64,000 bases of DNA from Clostridia bacterium (GCA_017547885.1 JAFYOP010000001.1:65500-129499), one strand, 5' to 3'. Numbered from the stretch's first letter, positions 18,495 to 28,572 are shown. Translations and numbers: made by a program. Notes: generated by a model not told the origin, from the letters alone.

Positions 18495-19481
18495 ATGCCA
18501 CAAAAAAGCGTAACCTACGGCGTCACCCGCATACGCTGCCACGAAAAGGACCTGATAAACAGGGAGAAGATGGAGCGTATGGCAGAGGGAACGCTGGACG
18601 AGGCCATGCGTACCCTCATGGACATGGGCTATGGCTCTCTGCCCAACGCAGCGCCCGAACAGGCGGAGCTGATGATAGAGAGAGAGCTTAACGCCGCAAG
18701 CGACCTTATAAGAGAGGTCACATTTGACGAAACCACCACCGACCTTTTCCTGATGAAGGCGGATGTGCACAATCTTAAGCTGCTGCTCAAGCTGAGGCTT
18801 ACAGGTTCCTCTGATACCCCCGCATACATGGCGGGCGGATGCTATTCCACAGAGGCACTGTACAAGATGGTGCAGAACAGCGAATACAAAGAACTGCCGG
18901 AGGAATTCAGCAGTGCCCTTACAGAGCTGGAACAGTCCTTCCAGACCGACGTGGACCCCGCCCGCATATCCATGGAGCTGGATAAGGCTTACATCGCATA
19001 TGCATACAGGGTAGGCAAAAAGGGCATTGCAAAGAGCTACTTCAGAGGCATGGCGGATTTCTCCAATCTGCTGGCGCTGATGAGGATAAGGGCAATGGAC
19101 GGCGGGCTGGATAAGCTTAAGGATGCCATGCTGCCCCCCGGCGATATTCCCGAGGTAAAGCTCATTCAGGCGCTGGAAGCGCCGGCGGACGGTATTGCAA
19201 AGCTTGTTGCAATGGGCCCCGCCAAGGAGTGGATACTGAAGGGACTGGATGCCTGCCAAAAGGGCGCAGGCCTTTCCGCACTGGAAAAGGAGAGGGACAA
19301 TTACCTTATCTCCATGGTGCAGAAGGCAAAGTTCGAGGAGAACAGCATTCTTCCCGTAATTGCATACCTTCTGGCAAGGGAGCAGGAGGCAAAGTGCCTC
19401 AGGCTCATACTCACGGCAAAGCGCAACCGCTTGCCGGACAGCGTTATAACGGAAAGGCTGCGTGAGCTGTATGGATCATAA
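18495..19481 (+). CDS. ntpC: V-type ATPase subunit C (d-type)
   Basis: 328-residue, mostly helical protein that sits on the Vo ring and links it to the central stalk. Family features include the tandem helical repeats with DVHNLKLLLKLRL (about 92-104), AYRVGKKGIAKSYFRGMADF and the C-terminal NSILPVIAYLLAREQEAKCL followed by an ITERLRELYGS end, usual for subunit C. GGGGGTAG lies upstream. Its 3' end overlaps the start of subunit F. Confidence 0.93.
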   Translation: MPQKSVTYGVTRIRCHEKDLINREKMERMAEGTLDEAMRTLMDMGYGSLPNAAPEQAELMIERELNAASDLIREVTFDETTTDLFLMKADVHNLKLLLKLRLTGSSDTPAYMAGGCYSTEALYKMVQNSEYKELPEEFSSALTELEQSFQTDVDPARISMELDKAYIAYAYRVGKKGIAKSYFRGMADFSNLLALMRIRAMDGGLDKLKDAMLPPGDIPEVKLIQALEAPADGIAKLVAMGPAKEWILKGLDACQKGAGLSALEKERDNYLISMVQKAKFEENSILPVIAYLLAREQEAKCLRLILTAKRNRLPDSVITERLRELYGS

Positions 19482-19806
19482 AAAAGCAGATATAGCCATG
19501 ATAGGCGACCGTGACTCGGTGCTCCTTGCAAAGGCGGTTGGACTGCAGGTGTTCGACGAAACGGATACCGAAAAGGCCGAAAAGCTGATCTACCGCCTTG
19601 CCCGTGAGGGCTGCAAGGTGATATTCCTTACCGAACCCCTCTTTGCCACCTGCACAGAGGCCATCAACAAATTTAAGTCCGAGACCTTCCCCGCCATAAT
19701 TCCCATACCGGACTCCCACGGAGCATCCGGCGTGGCAATGGCAAACATAAAGGCCAACGTGGAAAAGGCAATAGGCGCGGACATACTATTTTCGGAGGAC
19801 AGATAA
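19471..19806 (+). CDS. ntpG: V-type ATPase subunit F (central stalk)
   Basis: Small Rossmann-like subunit of the rotor shaft, 111 residues, with the family opening IAMIGDRDSVLLAKAVG and then VIFLTEPLF and a C-terminal Gly-Ala-rich tail. I use ATG 19471. A GTG at 19462 with GGAAAGG closer upstream is an alternative that adds three residues. It overlaps subunit C by 11 bases. In E. hirae nomenclature this is NtpG. The next gene, ntpA, starts immediately after the stop. Confidence 0.9.
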   Translation: MDHKKADIAMIGDRDSVLLAKAVGLQVFDETDTEKAEKLIYRLAREGCKVIFLTEPLFATCTEAINKFKSETFPAIIPIPDSHGASGVAMANIKANVEKAIGADILFSEDR

Positions 19807-21579
19807 ATGGCAGTAAAGGGAACCATCGTTAAAGTATCCGGCCCGCTGATCGTTGCTTCCGGCATGGCGGACGTACAGATGTACGACGTGGTCCGCGTAT
19901 CCGATAAGCACCTTATAGGCGAGGTTATAGAATTGAGAGGCGACAGAGCCTCCATACAGGTATATGAAGAGACCGGCGGCATCGGCCCCGGCGAGCCCGT
20001 GGAATCCACCGGCGCTCCGCTGAGCGTTGAGCTGGCCCCCGGCCTTATAGAGTCAATTTACGACGGCATACAGCGCCCCCTTGACAAGATAAAGGAAAAG
20101 GCCGGCGACCGTATCACCCGCGGTATCGAGGTAAACTCCATCGACCACGAAAAGCTGTGGAACTTTGTTCCTGTGGCACAGGTGGGCGATGAGCTTAAGG
20201 CGGGCGACGTACTGGGCACAGTACAGGAGACCGAAGCGGTTCTCCACAAGGTAATGGTACCTCCCAATGTATCCGGTAAGCTTACCTGGATATTCTCTGG
20301 CGATGCCAACGTGCTCACTCCCATTGCAAAGCTGGAGCAGGCAGACGGCTCTGTAAAGGAGCTGCCCATGCTGCAGAAGTGGCCCGTAAGACGCGGCCGT
20401 CCCTATGCAAAGAAAATGGCCCCCACCGAGCCCATGATCACCGGTCAGCGTGTTGTTGATACGCTGTTCCCCGTGGCAAAGGGCGGCGTGGCAGCCGTTC
20501 CCGGACCCTTCGGCTCCGGCAAGACGGTCGTTCAGCATCAGCTTGCAAAATGGGCTGACGCAGACATAATCGTATACGTTGGCTGCGGCGAGCGCGGCAA
20601 CGAGATGACCGACGTTCTTATGGAGTTCCCGGAGCTGAACGACCCCCGCACCGGCCTCTCCCTGATGAAGCGTACCGTACTTATAGCAAACACTTCCGAC
20701 ATGCCGGTTGCTGCCCGTGAAGCTTCCATCTACACCGGTATCACCATCGCCGAGTACTTCCGCGATATGGGCTACAAGGTAGCTATCATGGCGGACTCCA
20801 CCTCCCGCTGGGCAGAGGCTCTGCGCGAGATGTCCGGCCGACTGGAAGAGATGCCCGGCGAAGAAGGCTACCCCGCATACCTTGGCAGCCGCCTTGCAGA
20901 GTTCTATGAGCGCGCAGGCAGCGTTGTGGTACTGGGCAGCGAAGGACGCACCGGCGCCGTAACCGCAATAGGCGCGGTTTCCCCTCCGGGCGGCGATATA
21001 TCCGAGCCTGTTTCTCAGGCTACCCTCCGTACCGTTAAGGTATTCTGGGGCCTCAGCTCCAAGCTGGCATACGCCCGTCACTTCCCCGCCATCGACTGGC
21101 TCACCTCTTACTCCCTGTACCTTGACCGTATCGGCCCCTGGTTCAATAAGGAAGTTGATCCTGAGTGGACGACAATGGTACAGAAGCTGATGAACATGCT
21201 GCAGGAAGAGAGCGAACTGGAAGAAATCGTACGTCTGGTAGGTATCGATGCGCTGAGCTATCGTGACCGCCTCACCCTTGAAGCTTCCCGCTCCATCCGC
21301 GAGGACTATCTCCATCAGAACGCATTCCACGAGGTGGATACCTACGCATCCCCCCAGAAGCAGGCCATGCTGATGCGCCTCATCATTGCATACTTTGAAA
21401 AGAGCGTTGCTGCCCTTGAAAAGGACGCATCCTTCTCAAAGCTCAGCTCCCTCCCCGTTCGCGAGGAGATTGGCCGCTTTAAGTATGTGGAAGAGGACGA
21501 CTGCAAGGCACGCTATGAGGAGATCATGGCATCCCTGGATGCACAGATCAGAGAGCTTACCCACGGAGGTGAGGAATAA
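19807..21579 (+). CDS. ntpA: V-type ATPase catalytic subunit A
   Basis: ATP-hydrolysing subunit of the V1 head, 590 residues, as usual. It has the N-terminal beta barrel and the A-type non-homologous insert (about 110-190). The P-loop GPFGSGKT is at 233-240, followed by [15 protein letters not shown], the Walker B region [19 protein letters not shown] and then [20 protein letters not shown]. The catalytic Glu lies in GERGNE. It starts right after subunit F and overlaps ntpB by 1 base. Confidence 0.98.
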   Translation: MAVKGTIVKVSGPLIVASGMADVQMYDVVRVSDKHLIGEVIELRGDRASIQVYEETGGIGPGEPVESTGAPLSVELAPGLIESIYDGIQRPLDKIKEKAGDRITRGIEVNSIDHEKLWNFVPVAQVGDELKAGDVLGTVQETEAVLHKVMVPPNVSGKLTWIFSGDANVLTPIAKLEQADGSVKELPMLQKWPVRRGRPYAKKMAPTEPMITGQRVVDTLFPVAKGGVAAVPGPFGSGKTVVQHQLAKWADADIIVYVGCGERGNEMTDVLMEFPELNDPRTGLSLMKRTVLIANTSDMPVAAREASIYTGITIAEYFRDMGYKVAIMADSTSRWAEALREMSGRLEEMPGEEGYPAYLGSRLAEFYERAGSVVVLGSEGRTGAVTAIGAVSPPGGDISEPVSQATLRTVKVFWGLSSKLAYARHFPAIDWLTSYSLYLDRIGPWFNKEVDPEWTTMVQKLMNMLQEESELEEIVRLVGIDALSYRDRLTLEASRSIREDYLHQNAFHEVDTYASPQKQAMLMRLIIAYFEKSVAALEKDASFSKLSSLPVREEIGRFKYVEEDDCKARYEEIMASLDAQIRELTHGGEE

Positions 21580-22958
21580 TGAGAAAAGAATACCGCACCA
21601 TTAAAGAAGTTGCCGGCCCTCTGATGCTGGTGGATCAGGTAGAGGGCGTAAAGTACGACGAGCTGGTTGAGATAGAGCAGGCGGACGGCAGCCTGCGCCG
21701 CGGTAAGGTTCTGGAGATCAATCAGGACAAGGCGCTGCTGCAGCTGTTCGAAGGCTCTCAGGGCCTGAGGATCGCCGACTCCAAGGCAAAGTTCCTTGGC
21801 CATTCCATTGAGCTTGCGGTTGCCCCTGACATGCTGGGCCGAGTATTCGACGGCATGGGCCGCCCCATTGACGGCGGCGCGGAGCTGATACCCGAAAAGC
21901 GCCTGGATATCAACGGCGCACCTATCAACCCCGCAGCCCGTGACTACCCTAACGAGTTCATACAGACCGGCGTTTCCGCAATAGACGGCCTGAACACCCT
22001 GGTTCGTGGACAGAAGCTGCCCGTATTCTCCGGCTCCGGTCTGCCCCACGCAAACCTGGCCGCACAGATAGCCCGTCAGGCACGTGTTCGCGGCACAGAT
22101 GAAGGCTTCGCGGTAGTATTTGCCGCCGTTGGTATCACCTTTGAAGAGGCTGACTTCTTCACCTCTGACTTCCGTGCCACCGGCGCAATAGACCGTACCG
22201 TAACCTTCATCAACCTTGCAAACGACCCTGCCATCGAGCGTATAGCTACTCCCCGTATGGCGCTGACCGCCGCAGAGTATCTTGCATATGATCTTGGCAT
22301 GCACGTACTGGTAATCATCACCGACATTACCAACTACGCCGAGGCTCTGCGCGAGGTATCCGCCGCCCGTAAGGAAGTTCCCGGACGCCGCGGCTACCCC
22401 GGCTACCTCTACACCGACCTTGCCACCATGTATGAGCGTGCGGGCCGTATAAAGGACAATGCGGGTTCCATCACTATGATCCCCATACTGTCCATGCCTG
22501 AAGACGACATAACCCACCCCATACCTGACCTTACCGGCTACATCACCGAGGGCCAGATAATACTTTCCCGCGACCTGCACCGCCGCGGCCTCACTCCTCC
22601 GGTAAACGTACTGCCTTCCCTTTCCCGCCTTAAGGATAAGGGTATAGGCAAGGGCAAGACCCGCGAGGACCACGCCGACACCATGAACCAGCTCTTCGCC
22701 GCATATTCCCGCGGTAAGGACGCAAAGGAACTGGCGGTAATACTGGGCGATGCGGCGCTGTCGGATACAGATAAGCTGTATGCAAAGTTTGCCGACGCAT
22801 TTGAGGAGCAGTACGTATCCCAGGGCTTCTACACCAACCGTACCATTGAGGAAACTCTGGACATCGGCTGGAAGCTTTTGAGCATACTGCCCCGCACCGA
22901 GCTTAAGAGAATCAGGGACGCCTATCTCGATAAGTATCTTCCCGCCAAGGAGGAATAG
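21579..22958 (+). CDS. ntpB: V-type ATPase regulatory subunit B
   Basis: Non-catalytic nucleotide-binding subunit of the A3B3 hexamer, 459 residues. The degenerate P-loop region reads [20 protein letters not shown] (about 147-166), as in B subunits. [15 protein letters not shown] and [20 protein letters not shown] follow, then [26 protein letters not shown] precedes its ATG inside the end of ntpA. Translation is probably coupled along ntpA-B-D. Confidence 0.98.
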   Translation: MRKEYRTIKEVAGPLMLVDQVEGVKYDELVEIEQADGSLRRGKVLEINQDKALLQLFEGSQGLRIADSKAKFLGHSIELAVAPDMLGRVFDGMGRPIDGGAELIPEKRLDINGAPINPAARDYPNEFIQTGVSAIDGLNTLVRGQKLPVFSGSGLPHANLAAQIARQARVRGTDEGFAVVFAAVGITFEEADFFTSDFRATGAIDRTVTFINLANDPAIERIATPRMALTAAEYLAYDLGMHVLVIITDITNYAEALREVSAARKEVPGRRGYPGYLYTDLATMYERAGRIKDNAGSITMIPILSMPEDDITHPIPDLTGYITEGQIILSRDLHRRGLTPPVNVLPSLSRLKDKGIGKGKTREDHADTMNQLFAAYSRGKDAKELAVILGDAALSDTDKLYAKFADAFEEQYVSQGFYTNRTIEETLDIGWKLLSILPRTELKRIRDAYLDKYLPAKEE

Positions 22959-22961
22959 CCT

Positions 22962-23591
22962 ATGGCCCAGATGCAGGTAAAGCCCACCCGCATGGAGCTC
23001 ACCAACCTTAAGAAAAAGCGTAAGGTGGCCGTGCGAGGGCACAAGCTGATGAAGGATAAGCGGGATGAGATGGTTCGCCGCTTTATCCTCTACGTTCGCC
23101 GCAACAAGGAGCTGCGTGAACAGGTAGAGGCAAAGCTGGGGGCTGCCATGCAGGAATTCGTCCTTGCAAGGGCACAGATGAGCACAGAGGCAGTGGAAGA
23201 GGCGCTGGCCTATCCCGCCCGTCCCGCAAACGTAACCGTGGACACACAGCACGTGCTGTCCCTTAAGATGCCCAAGATACAGCTGGAGACCACCGAGGGC
23301 TTTGACTATCCCTACGGCTTCATGACCACCAGCTCAGAGCTTGACGGCGCGGTCCAGCAGTTTTCAGAGGTGCTTCCCATGCTCATTGAGCTTGCGGAGG
23401 TGGAAAAGATATGCAACAGCCTTGCGGATGAAATCGAAAAGACCCGCAGGCGTGTAAACGCACTTGAGTACGTTATGATCCCCCAGTTCGACGAGGCCAT
23501 CCGCATGATAAAGATGAAGCTGGACGAAAACGACAGGGGAAACACCACCCGTCTTATGAAAACCAAAGAGATGCTGGCAAACCGTCAGTAG
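22962..23591 (+). CDS. ntpD: V-type ATPase subunit D (central stalk)
   Basis: Long antiparallel coiled-coil shaft subunit that turns inside A3B3, 209 residues. The opening PTRMELTNLKKKRKVAVRGH and the closing RRVNALEYVMIPQFDEAIRM are family signatures. It is the last gene of the operon and is followed by a strong terminator at 23603. No ntpH or ntpJ homologue follows. Confidence 0.96.
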   Translation: MAQMQVKPTRMELTNLKKKRKVAVRGHKLMKDKRDEMVRRFILYVRRNKELREQVEAKLGAAMQEFVLARAQMSTEAVEEALAYPARPANVTVDTQHVLSLKMPKIQLETTEGFDYPYGFMTTSSELDGAVQQFSEVLPMLIELAEVEKICNSLADEIEKTRRRVNALEYVMIPQFDEAIRMIKMKLDENDRGNTTRLMKTKEMLANRQ

Positions 23592-23602
23592 CACACAAAA
23601 GC

Positions 23603-23638
23603 AAAAAAGCGAAAGGAAAAAAGCCTTTCGCTTTTTTA
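23603..23638 (+). terminator. Terminator of the V-ATPase operon
   Basis: AAAAAAGCGAAAGG-AAAAAAG-CCTTTCGCTTTTTT: a long stem with a T-tail. Confidence 0.9.
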
Positions 23639-23640
23639 TA

Positions 23641-23821
23641 TGTCAAAAAAGTCCTGATGGGACTTTTTTGAGCTTACAGGTTTTGCCTAAAACGCAAAAG
23701 TGTTTCCGGACGGCAAAACACGCAAAGAAGAAAAGCCTGCGGTTTTCATCCGTTACGGCGTACATGCCGCTGAAGCCGGATGGAAAATCAAGGGGTTGCG
23801 GCCACTTGATGATCCCCGGGG
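23641..23821 (+). repeat. Repeat family D, copy 1 (multi-hairpin)
   Basis: Order of elements: AAAAAAGTCC-TGAT-GGGACTTTTTT; GTTTTGCC..GGCAAAAC around an inner loop; a CTGCGG-centred hairpin with GGTTTTC; the conserved GGCGTACATGCCGC; and CAAGGGGTTGCGGCCACTTG, ending in ATCCCCGG. Copies: 53540-53721 (plus), 35966-36146 (minus), 43515-43731 (minus). It follows ntpD and its terminator in the same orientation. Confidence 0.8.
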
Positions 23822-23932
23822 TTTACGTTTCCCACAGCCTGTCCATCTTTCCCACCAATCGACATTAGTTACTGCGCTGTATCGACAGTATGCATAGCCC
23901 GCTCTACGCTACACTTGAGATGACAAAGTATA

Positions 23933-24210
23933 TAGGGTAAACATTATAATTCGAACCACGGTTTTTGTGGTCATATGGCACGGCATAGCTGTGTCATCCT
24001 CCATTGCAATACCGCCAGTATTGCTGCTGTCGTCTTCCTTGCTCTGCCGCACCCTATGGCCGCAAAAACTCCATAGACAAAAAGCTGCATAATTGGATGA
24101 GATTCAAGGAGTCGGAGAGCAGGAATAGTGGTGCTATTTCAAGCGACGACAACGCAGAAGCTCGCCAATTATGCAGCTTTATGCGGGTTCGTATTATATT
24201 GTTTACCCTA
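23933..24210. mobile_element. Element E: 278 bp with 25-bp terminal inverted repeats
   Basis: Left end TAGGGTAAACATTATAATTC (23933 on) through GAACC; right end GGTTCG..TTTACCCTA (24186-24210). The ends match at 23 of 25 positions. The interior is full of small hairpins: CCACGGTTTTTGTGG, TGGCACGGCATAGCTGTGTCA, GCAATACCGCCAGTATTGC, CTATGG..CCATAG. It also has an outer pair AAAGCTGCATAATTGG / CCAATTATGCAGCTTT (24080-24096, 24164-24181). No open frame of note. Its right end touches the AGGAGG of the SpoIIE-like gene. MITE-like; no transposase in the window matches it. Confidence 0.7.
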
Positions 24211-24221
24211 AGGAGGTCATC

Positions 24222-25910
24222 ATGGAACTGGCGGGCCGCATAGCCGGGCGAATAAGGGAGATAAGCAAGGGGGAGGCCGTGGGCTTTTGCCTTGGGCTGG
24301 TGCTGGGCATGGGCGGCACATGGGAGCTGTCACCTATGGGCCCCGCTTCCGCCTGCGCAGGCCGTGTGCTGGGCAGAAGATGGGGGCCTGCCCTTGGGGC
24401 AATGGTGGGAGCGGCAATATTCAGGCGGTGGACAGGCTTTGCCCACACCGCCGTATTTGTGGCACTGTGCCTCATATGGGAGGGCTGCGCACGGCCGCGG
24501 CGGCGGGAGTATACGGCGCTGTTGATATGCTCCGCTCTGTTGATGGCGCCGCTGTTTTATATAGGTGACATATATGACGCCATGACAGGCCTTGCTCAGC
24601 TATCCGGGGCGCTGCTGTTTTATGCGGCCTTTGCCCGCTGTGGAAGGGCTGTAAGCCGCATGCGTCTTGGCAGGGTACTGGGGGAGCAGGAGCTTACCGC
24701 GCTGCTTATAACCCTGGGAGGATTATGCGGGGGCGGCAATTCTCTGAGCATTATGGAGACCGGCCTCGGCGGGGTCATTGCTTCATTCGGCATTGCGCTG
24801 ATGTGCTGCACAGGGGGAACCTACGCCGTGGCGGCAGCGGCCGTATCCGGAGCGGGGCTGGTGCTCAGCGGCAGTGATATATCCATTGTAGGGGCCATGG
24901 TGATAGCTGCCCTTGCCGCATGCAGGCTGGAAAAGCGTGGATATATATGCGGGGCGTACTTTATGGCAATGGGATTTTGCTGTTACTACGGGGGCTGCGG
25001 CATACCTCCCATAGCGGAGGCGGCCATGGGGGCAGGGCTATGCCTGCTGCTGCCGGAAAAGCTGCTGGGAACAATAAAGGAATGTATTGACATGGAAGGG
25101 GCGGCACGTAAAAAGCTTCAGGGCATGGAGGGGCGGGTAAAAGATGCCGCCACAATACTGGACAGGGTATCCACCCTCCTTGAGGACTTCTCTGAAAGCG
25201 AGGCGGAGCTTTTTGCGGGGCGGCAGCTCAGGTGTATGAGCGAGGCTATGACCGCCATACCCGAAATATCACAGGGAGAGCAAAAATACCGCATGGAATG
25301 CGGAGGGGCGTCCTGCCCCAAGGCAGGCTCCCGGGAAGCGGGGGACAGCATGGCCGCAAGGGAGATAGGAGGCGGCAAGCTGGTGATAATATCCGACGGC
25401 ATGGGCAGCGGGGCGCCCGCCCGGAGGGAAAGCAGGGCGGCTGTGTCACTTGTGGGGGATCTGATGAGCATAGGGGTGAAGGAGCTGGACGCGCTGGACT
25501 GTGTGAACAGGCTGCTTATATGCAAGGGGGAATACGACATGTACGCTACCCTTGACGCAATGACATTTGACTACATGAGCGGAGTGGCCCGCTTTATAAA
25601 GCTGGGCGCGCCGCCAACATATATACTGAGGCAGGGGGAGGTGACGGAGCTTAGGGCGGACACGCTGCCCATAGGCATAGTGGAGGCCATACGTCCCGCA
25701 AGAAAGGAGCTGATGCTTAAGGCGGGGGATGCCGTGATAATGGCAACGGACGGCATAACCGATGCCCTTGGGGAGGGGATAATATCCGCCATCACTTCAC
25801 TGGGAATGGAAAAAGACCCGCGGGAAATGGCACGATTGCTGCTGATGCAGGCCATGAGCAAGGGACGGGACGACGACATGAGCGTAATGGTGGGGGTGGT
25901 AGGCCAATAA
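24222..25910 (+). CDS. SpoIIE-like membrane serine phosphatase
   Basis: 562 residues. The N-terminal ~280 residues are hydrophobic with around eight to ten membrane helices. A linker follows, then a PP2C-type SpoIIE domain from about residue 360 with IISDGMGSGAPARRES (metal-binding Asp in SDGMGSG), VNRLLICKGEYDMYATLDA, LGAPPTYILRQGEVTEL, IMATDGITDA and KGRDDDMSVMV. SpoIIE dephosphorylates SpoIIAA and activates sigma-F in the forespore. B. subtilis SpoIIE is about 827 residues, so this one is clearly shorter in its central region. AGGAGG precedes ATG 24222. Its upstream region is occupied by element E, which may carry or disturb its promoter. Confidence 0.85.
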   Translation: MELAGRIAGRIREISKGEAVGFCLGLVLGMGGTWELSPMGPASACAGRVLGRRWGPALGAMVGAAIFRRWTGFAHTAVFVALCLIWEGCARPRRREYTALLICSALLMAPLFYIGDIYDAMTGLAQLSGALLFYAAFARCGRAVSRMRLGRVLGEQELTALLITLGGLCGGGNSLSIMETGLGGVIASFGIALMCCTGGTYAVAAAAVSGAGLVLSGSDISIVGAMVIAALAACRLEKRGYICGAYFMAMGFCCYYGGCGIPPIAEAAMGAGLCLLLPEKLLGTIKECIDMEGAARKKLQGMEGRVKDAATILDRVSTLLEDFSESEAELFAGRQLRCMSEAMTAIPEISQGEQKYRMECGGASCPKAGSREAGDSMAAREIGGGKLVIISDGMGSGAPARRESRAAVSLVGDLMSIGVKELDALDCVNRLLICKGEYDMYATLDAMTFDYMSGVARFIKLGAPPTYILRQGEVTELRADTLPIGIVEAIRPARKELMLKAGDAVIMATDGITDALGEGIISAITSLGMEKDPREMARLLLMQAMSKGRDDDMSVMVGVVGQ

Positions 25911-25914
25911 AGCA

Positions 25915-25948
25915 AAGCAAAAAGCGGAAGGCCAAAAGCCTTCCGCAA
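25915..25948 (-). terminator. Terminator between the SpoIIE-like gene and glnA
   Basis: GCGGAAGGC-CAAAA-GCCTTCCGC. On the minus strand it is followed by TTTTTGCTTTG, giving a good terminator for glnA; on the plus strand the tail is weak. Confidence 0.75.
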
Positions 25949-25963
25949 ATCTGTGTATGCTGT

Positions 25964-27388
25964 TTACAGGTTGAAGTACCTTTCGAATTCCATGGGGGTG
26001 GGTATCTTTGCGATGTCCCTGAGCTCTGCACGCTTGGTGGCGATGAACTTGGTTATCAGGGCCTCGGGGAATACGCCGCCATCGGTAAGGAAGGCGTGGT
26101 CTGCCTCAAGGGCATCCAGCGCAGCGTCCAGAGTGGTGGGCAGGTGCTGGAGCTTTGCCTTTTCCTCGTCGCTGAGATGATAGAGGTTTACATCGTAGGG
26201 GCCCCAGCCGTTCTCGTGGGGGTCGATGCGGTTCTTTATGCCGTCCAGGCCTGCCATCAGCAGAGCGGCGTAGCACAGGTAAGGATTGCACATGGCATCG
26301 GGATTGCGGATCTCAAAGCGGCGCAGCTCGGGGCTCTTTGCATAGGCGGGTATGCGGATCACGGCGCTGCGGTTGGAGGTTGCGTAGCCAATGGTAACGG
26401 GGGCCTCAAAGCCGGGCACCAGACGCTTGAAGGAGTTGGTGCTGGGGTTGGTGATGGCACAGAGGGCGGGAACATGCTTCAGCAGGCCGCCGATGAACCA
26501 ATGGGCCTCACGGCTCAGGTGGGAGTAGCCGTTGTCATCGGAGAATACGGGCTGGCCGTCCTTCATCAGCAGTATATGAACATGCATGCCATTGCCTGCC
26601 TCGGTGGAGATGGGCTTGGGCATAAAGGTGGCGGCAAGGCCGTGCTTAAGGGCGGTATTGTGGATGATGTACTTTATCATCATGGTGGCATCTGCCATGC
26701 GGGACATTTCGCCCAGCTGGGGCTCTATCTCATACTGGCCGCTGGCGCCTACCTCGGGATGATGATACTTTATGGGTATACTGGCCTCTTCCATCAGCAG
26801 GCACATTTCGCTGCGGCATTCGTAGGTAACGTCAAAGGGCTTATCCACGTGATAGCCCTTCTGGCGGGGAACTACGTTGCCAAAGCCGTTGCAGTGGCTG
26901 TTCCAGTAGGACTGCTCGGCATCCACCTCCGCAAAGGAGTGGGCGGTGTCGATGGACCAGTTTACCCTGTTGAAAAGGTTGAACTCAAACTCGGGAAGTA
27001 TGAGCATAGTGTCGGCAATGCCGCAGTCACGCATATACTGCTCGGCAGCGCGGACTATGTTGCGGGGATACTGATCCAGAGGCCTGTTATTGGGGTAATC
27101 AATTATCATGGCGTTGCCGGTCATGGTGAGGGTGGGAACGGCAGAGAAGGGATCCATCCATGCGGTGTCGGGATCCGGTATGAATACCATGTCGCTCTTT
27201 TCCACTACGGCGTAGCCATAGTTGGATGCGTCAAAGCCTATGCCCTCTTCAAGGGTCTTCTCGGAAAACTGGCTTGCGGGAATGGTAACATGGCGGAACT
27301 GACCGTTGATATCCACCATTTTAAAGTCCACCATCTTTATGCCCTTTTCCTCAATAAGGGCCATGATATCCTTTGCTGTCTTTGCCAT
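25964..27388 (-). CDS. glnA: Glutamine synthetase, type I
   Basis: Makes glutamine from glutamate, ammonia and ATP. The 474 residues start at ATG 27388 with GGAGG 8 bases upstream; the frame is open further up but without a ribosome binding site. Motifs: the beta-Grasp N-terminus with GQFRHVTIP, the catalytic ILPEFEFNLFN, GNGMHVHILLM, the glutamate-binding NPSTNSFKRLVPGFEAPV and the RFEIRNPDA region. The segment NLYHLSDEE sits where GSI-beta enzymes carry the adenylylated tyrosine (NLYDLPPEE type); whether it is modified is unknown. A promoter lies at 27464-27492. No GlnR box or glutamine riboswitch is obvious. Confidence 0.95.
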   Translation of the reverse strand: MAKTAKDIMALIEEKGIKMVDFKMVDINGQFRHVTIPASQFSEKTLEEGIGFDASNYGYAVVEKSDMVFIPDPDTAWMDPFSAVPTLTMTGNAMIIDYPNNRPLDQYPRNIVRAAEQYMRDCGIADTMLILPEFEFNLFNRVNWSIDTAHSFAEVDAEQSYWNSHCNGFGNVVPRQKGYHVDKPFDVTYECRSEMCLLMEEASIPIKYHHPEVGASGQYEIEPQLGEMSRMADATMMIKYIIHNTALKHGLAATFMPKPISTEAGNGMHVHILLMKDGQPVFSDDNGYSHLSREAHWFIGGLLKHVPALCAITNPSTNSFKRLVPGFEAPVTIGYATSNRSAVIRIPAYAKSPELRRFEIRNPDAMCNPYLCYAALLMAGLDGIKNRIDPHENGWGPYDVNLYHLSDEEKAKLQHLPTTLDAALDALEADHAFLTDGGVFPEALITKFIATKRAELRDIAKIPTPMEFERYFNL

Positions 27389-27463
27389 AAAATAGCCTCC
27401 AAAAATAATAAAAAAATCTATGCAGAGGGCCTGAAAACCCACTGAAAACATCATACCTTTGCT

Positions 27464-27492
27464 ATATTAAAACAAAGTTTATATTTCGTCAA
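27464..27492 (-). promoter_or_regulatory. Promoter of glnA
   Basis: TTGACG (27487-27492), 17 bases, TAATAT (27464-27469) on the minus strand; leader of about 70 nt. Confidence 0.6.
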
Positions 27493-27610
27493 CGCAATAT
27501 GCCAAAAAGTGAAAAAAATACCGCCGAAACCTATTGAAATAAGCAGGTAAGCAGGTATATAATAATCCCTGCTTTATCTACTTTATCAATTACAGCAAGG
27601 AGACTGCGAA

Positions 27611-28489
27611 ATGTACAACAGCACTATGCGCACCGCACCGGGCCGCATGCTTATAGCTACCCTGGGCTGCGTAATAATGTCCATCGGCATTAACGTATTT
27701 ACCACCCCTCTCAACCTGTACACCACCGGCCTTATGGGGTATTCCCAGCTTATCCGCTCTGTGCTGGTAGAGGATTTCGGCTTTGCGCTGGCTCACATCG
27801 AGCTGGAGGGTATACTGTATTACCTGCTGAGCATACCGGTCTTCTTCATCACATTCCGCTCCCTGGGCCGTAACTTCTTCCTTAGGACAGTGGCTTTTGC
27901 GCTGATATTCTCCGCTACCACCGCCCTTATACCCGTGCCTGCCGTGCCTATTATAGAAGATCCCCTCACCTGCGTTGTGGTGGGCGGTATCTGTGTGGGC
28001 GCAGGCGATGCAATGGTGCTTACCTGCGGCTGCACCGTTGGCGGCCTTGATATGCTGGCGATGCACATATCCAAAAAGACCGGCATGCAGGTTGGCAGGT
28101 TTACCATACTTGCAAACATATTGCTGTTCCTGCTGTGCTTCTTCCGCTATGATTTCTCCGTAGTGCTGTATTCCATCATCTACATGGTATTCGCAAGCCT
28201 CATACTGGATCGCATGCATCAGCAGAACATCAATGTTCAGGCTCTCATCTTTACCAAGAAGATGGATAACGATATCCCGAAGGAGATAATGGAAGTTATG
28301 GGCCGCGGCGTTACCCGCTGGCAGGGCGAAGGCGCCTACACCAACGAGGCCAGCTCTGTGCTGTGCGTATGCATAAACCGCTATGAGATGGAGCAGCTGG
28401 AGCGCATAGTAAAGGGCGCAGACCCTCAGGCTTTTATTATTACCACCCACGGCGTGCGCATAAACGGCAACTTCCTCCACAAGGTATAA
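27611..28489 (+). CDS. YitT family membrane protein (DUF161 + DUF2179)
   Basis: 292 residues. An N-terminal block of about five to six membrane helices (GCVIMSIGINVFTTPLNLYT, VVGGICVGAGDAMVLTCGCT, GGLDMLAMHISKKTG) is the YitT domain. A soluble C-terminal DUF2179 domain follows (about 210-292, NVQALIFTKKMDN..ITRW-like, TTHGVRINGNF). Function is unknown; members are sometimes proposed to be transporters with a regulatory soluble domain. AAGGAG precedes the ATG. It is divergent from glnA and ends in a terminator. Confidence 0.9.
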   Translation: MYNSTMRTAPGRMLIATLGCVIMSIGINVFTTPLNLYTTGLMGYSQLIRSVLVEDFGFALAHIELEGILYYLLSIPVFFITFRSLGRNFFLRTVAFALIFSATTALIPVPAVPIIEDPLTCVVVGGICVGAGDAMVLTCGCTVGGLDMLAMHISKKTGMQVGRFTILANILLFLLCFFRYDFSVVLYSIIYMVFASLILDRMHQQNINVQALIFTKKMDNDIPKEIMEVMGRGVTRWQGEGAYTNEASSVLCVCINRYEMEQLERIVKGADPQAFIITTHGVRINGNFLHKV

Positions 28490-28503
28490 ACATAAAAATC
28501 ATT

Positions 28504-28563
28504 GCCCGAGCCATAACGGCCCGGGCTTTTTGCATAAAGAAAAAGCCGCACATTAAAGCGGCT
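28504..28563. terminator. Two back-to-back terminators (YitT gene / glycosyltransferase)
   Basis: GCCCGAGCC..GGCCCGGGC then TTTTT serves the plus-strand gene. AAAAAGCCGCACATTAAAGCGGCT serves the minus-strand glycosyltransferase. Confidence 0.75.
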
Positions 28564-28572
28564 GATGCTAAA

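Noticed and set aside
23945..23965. tRNA-like TTCGAACC in element E
   Set aside because: No cloverleaf can be drawn; the motif is part of the terminal inverted repeat.
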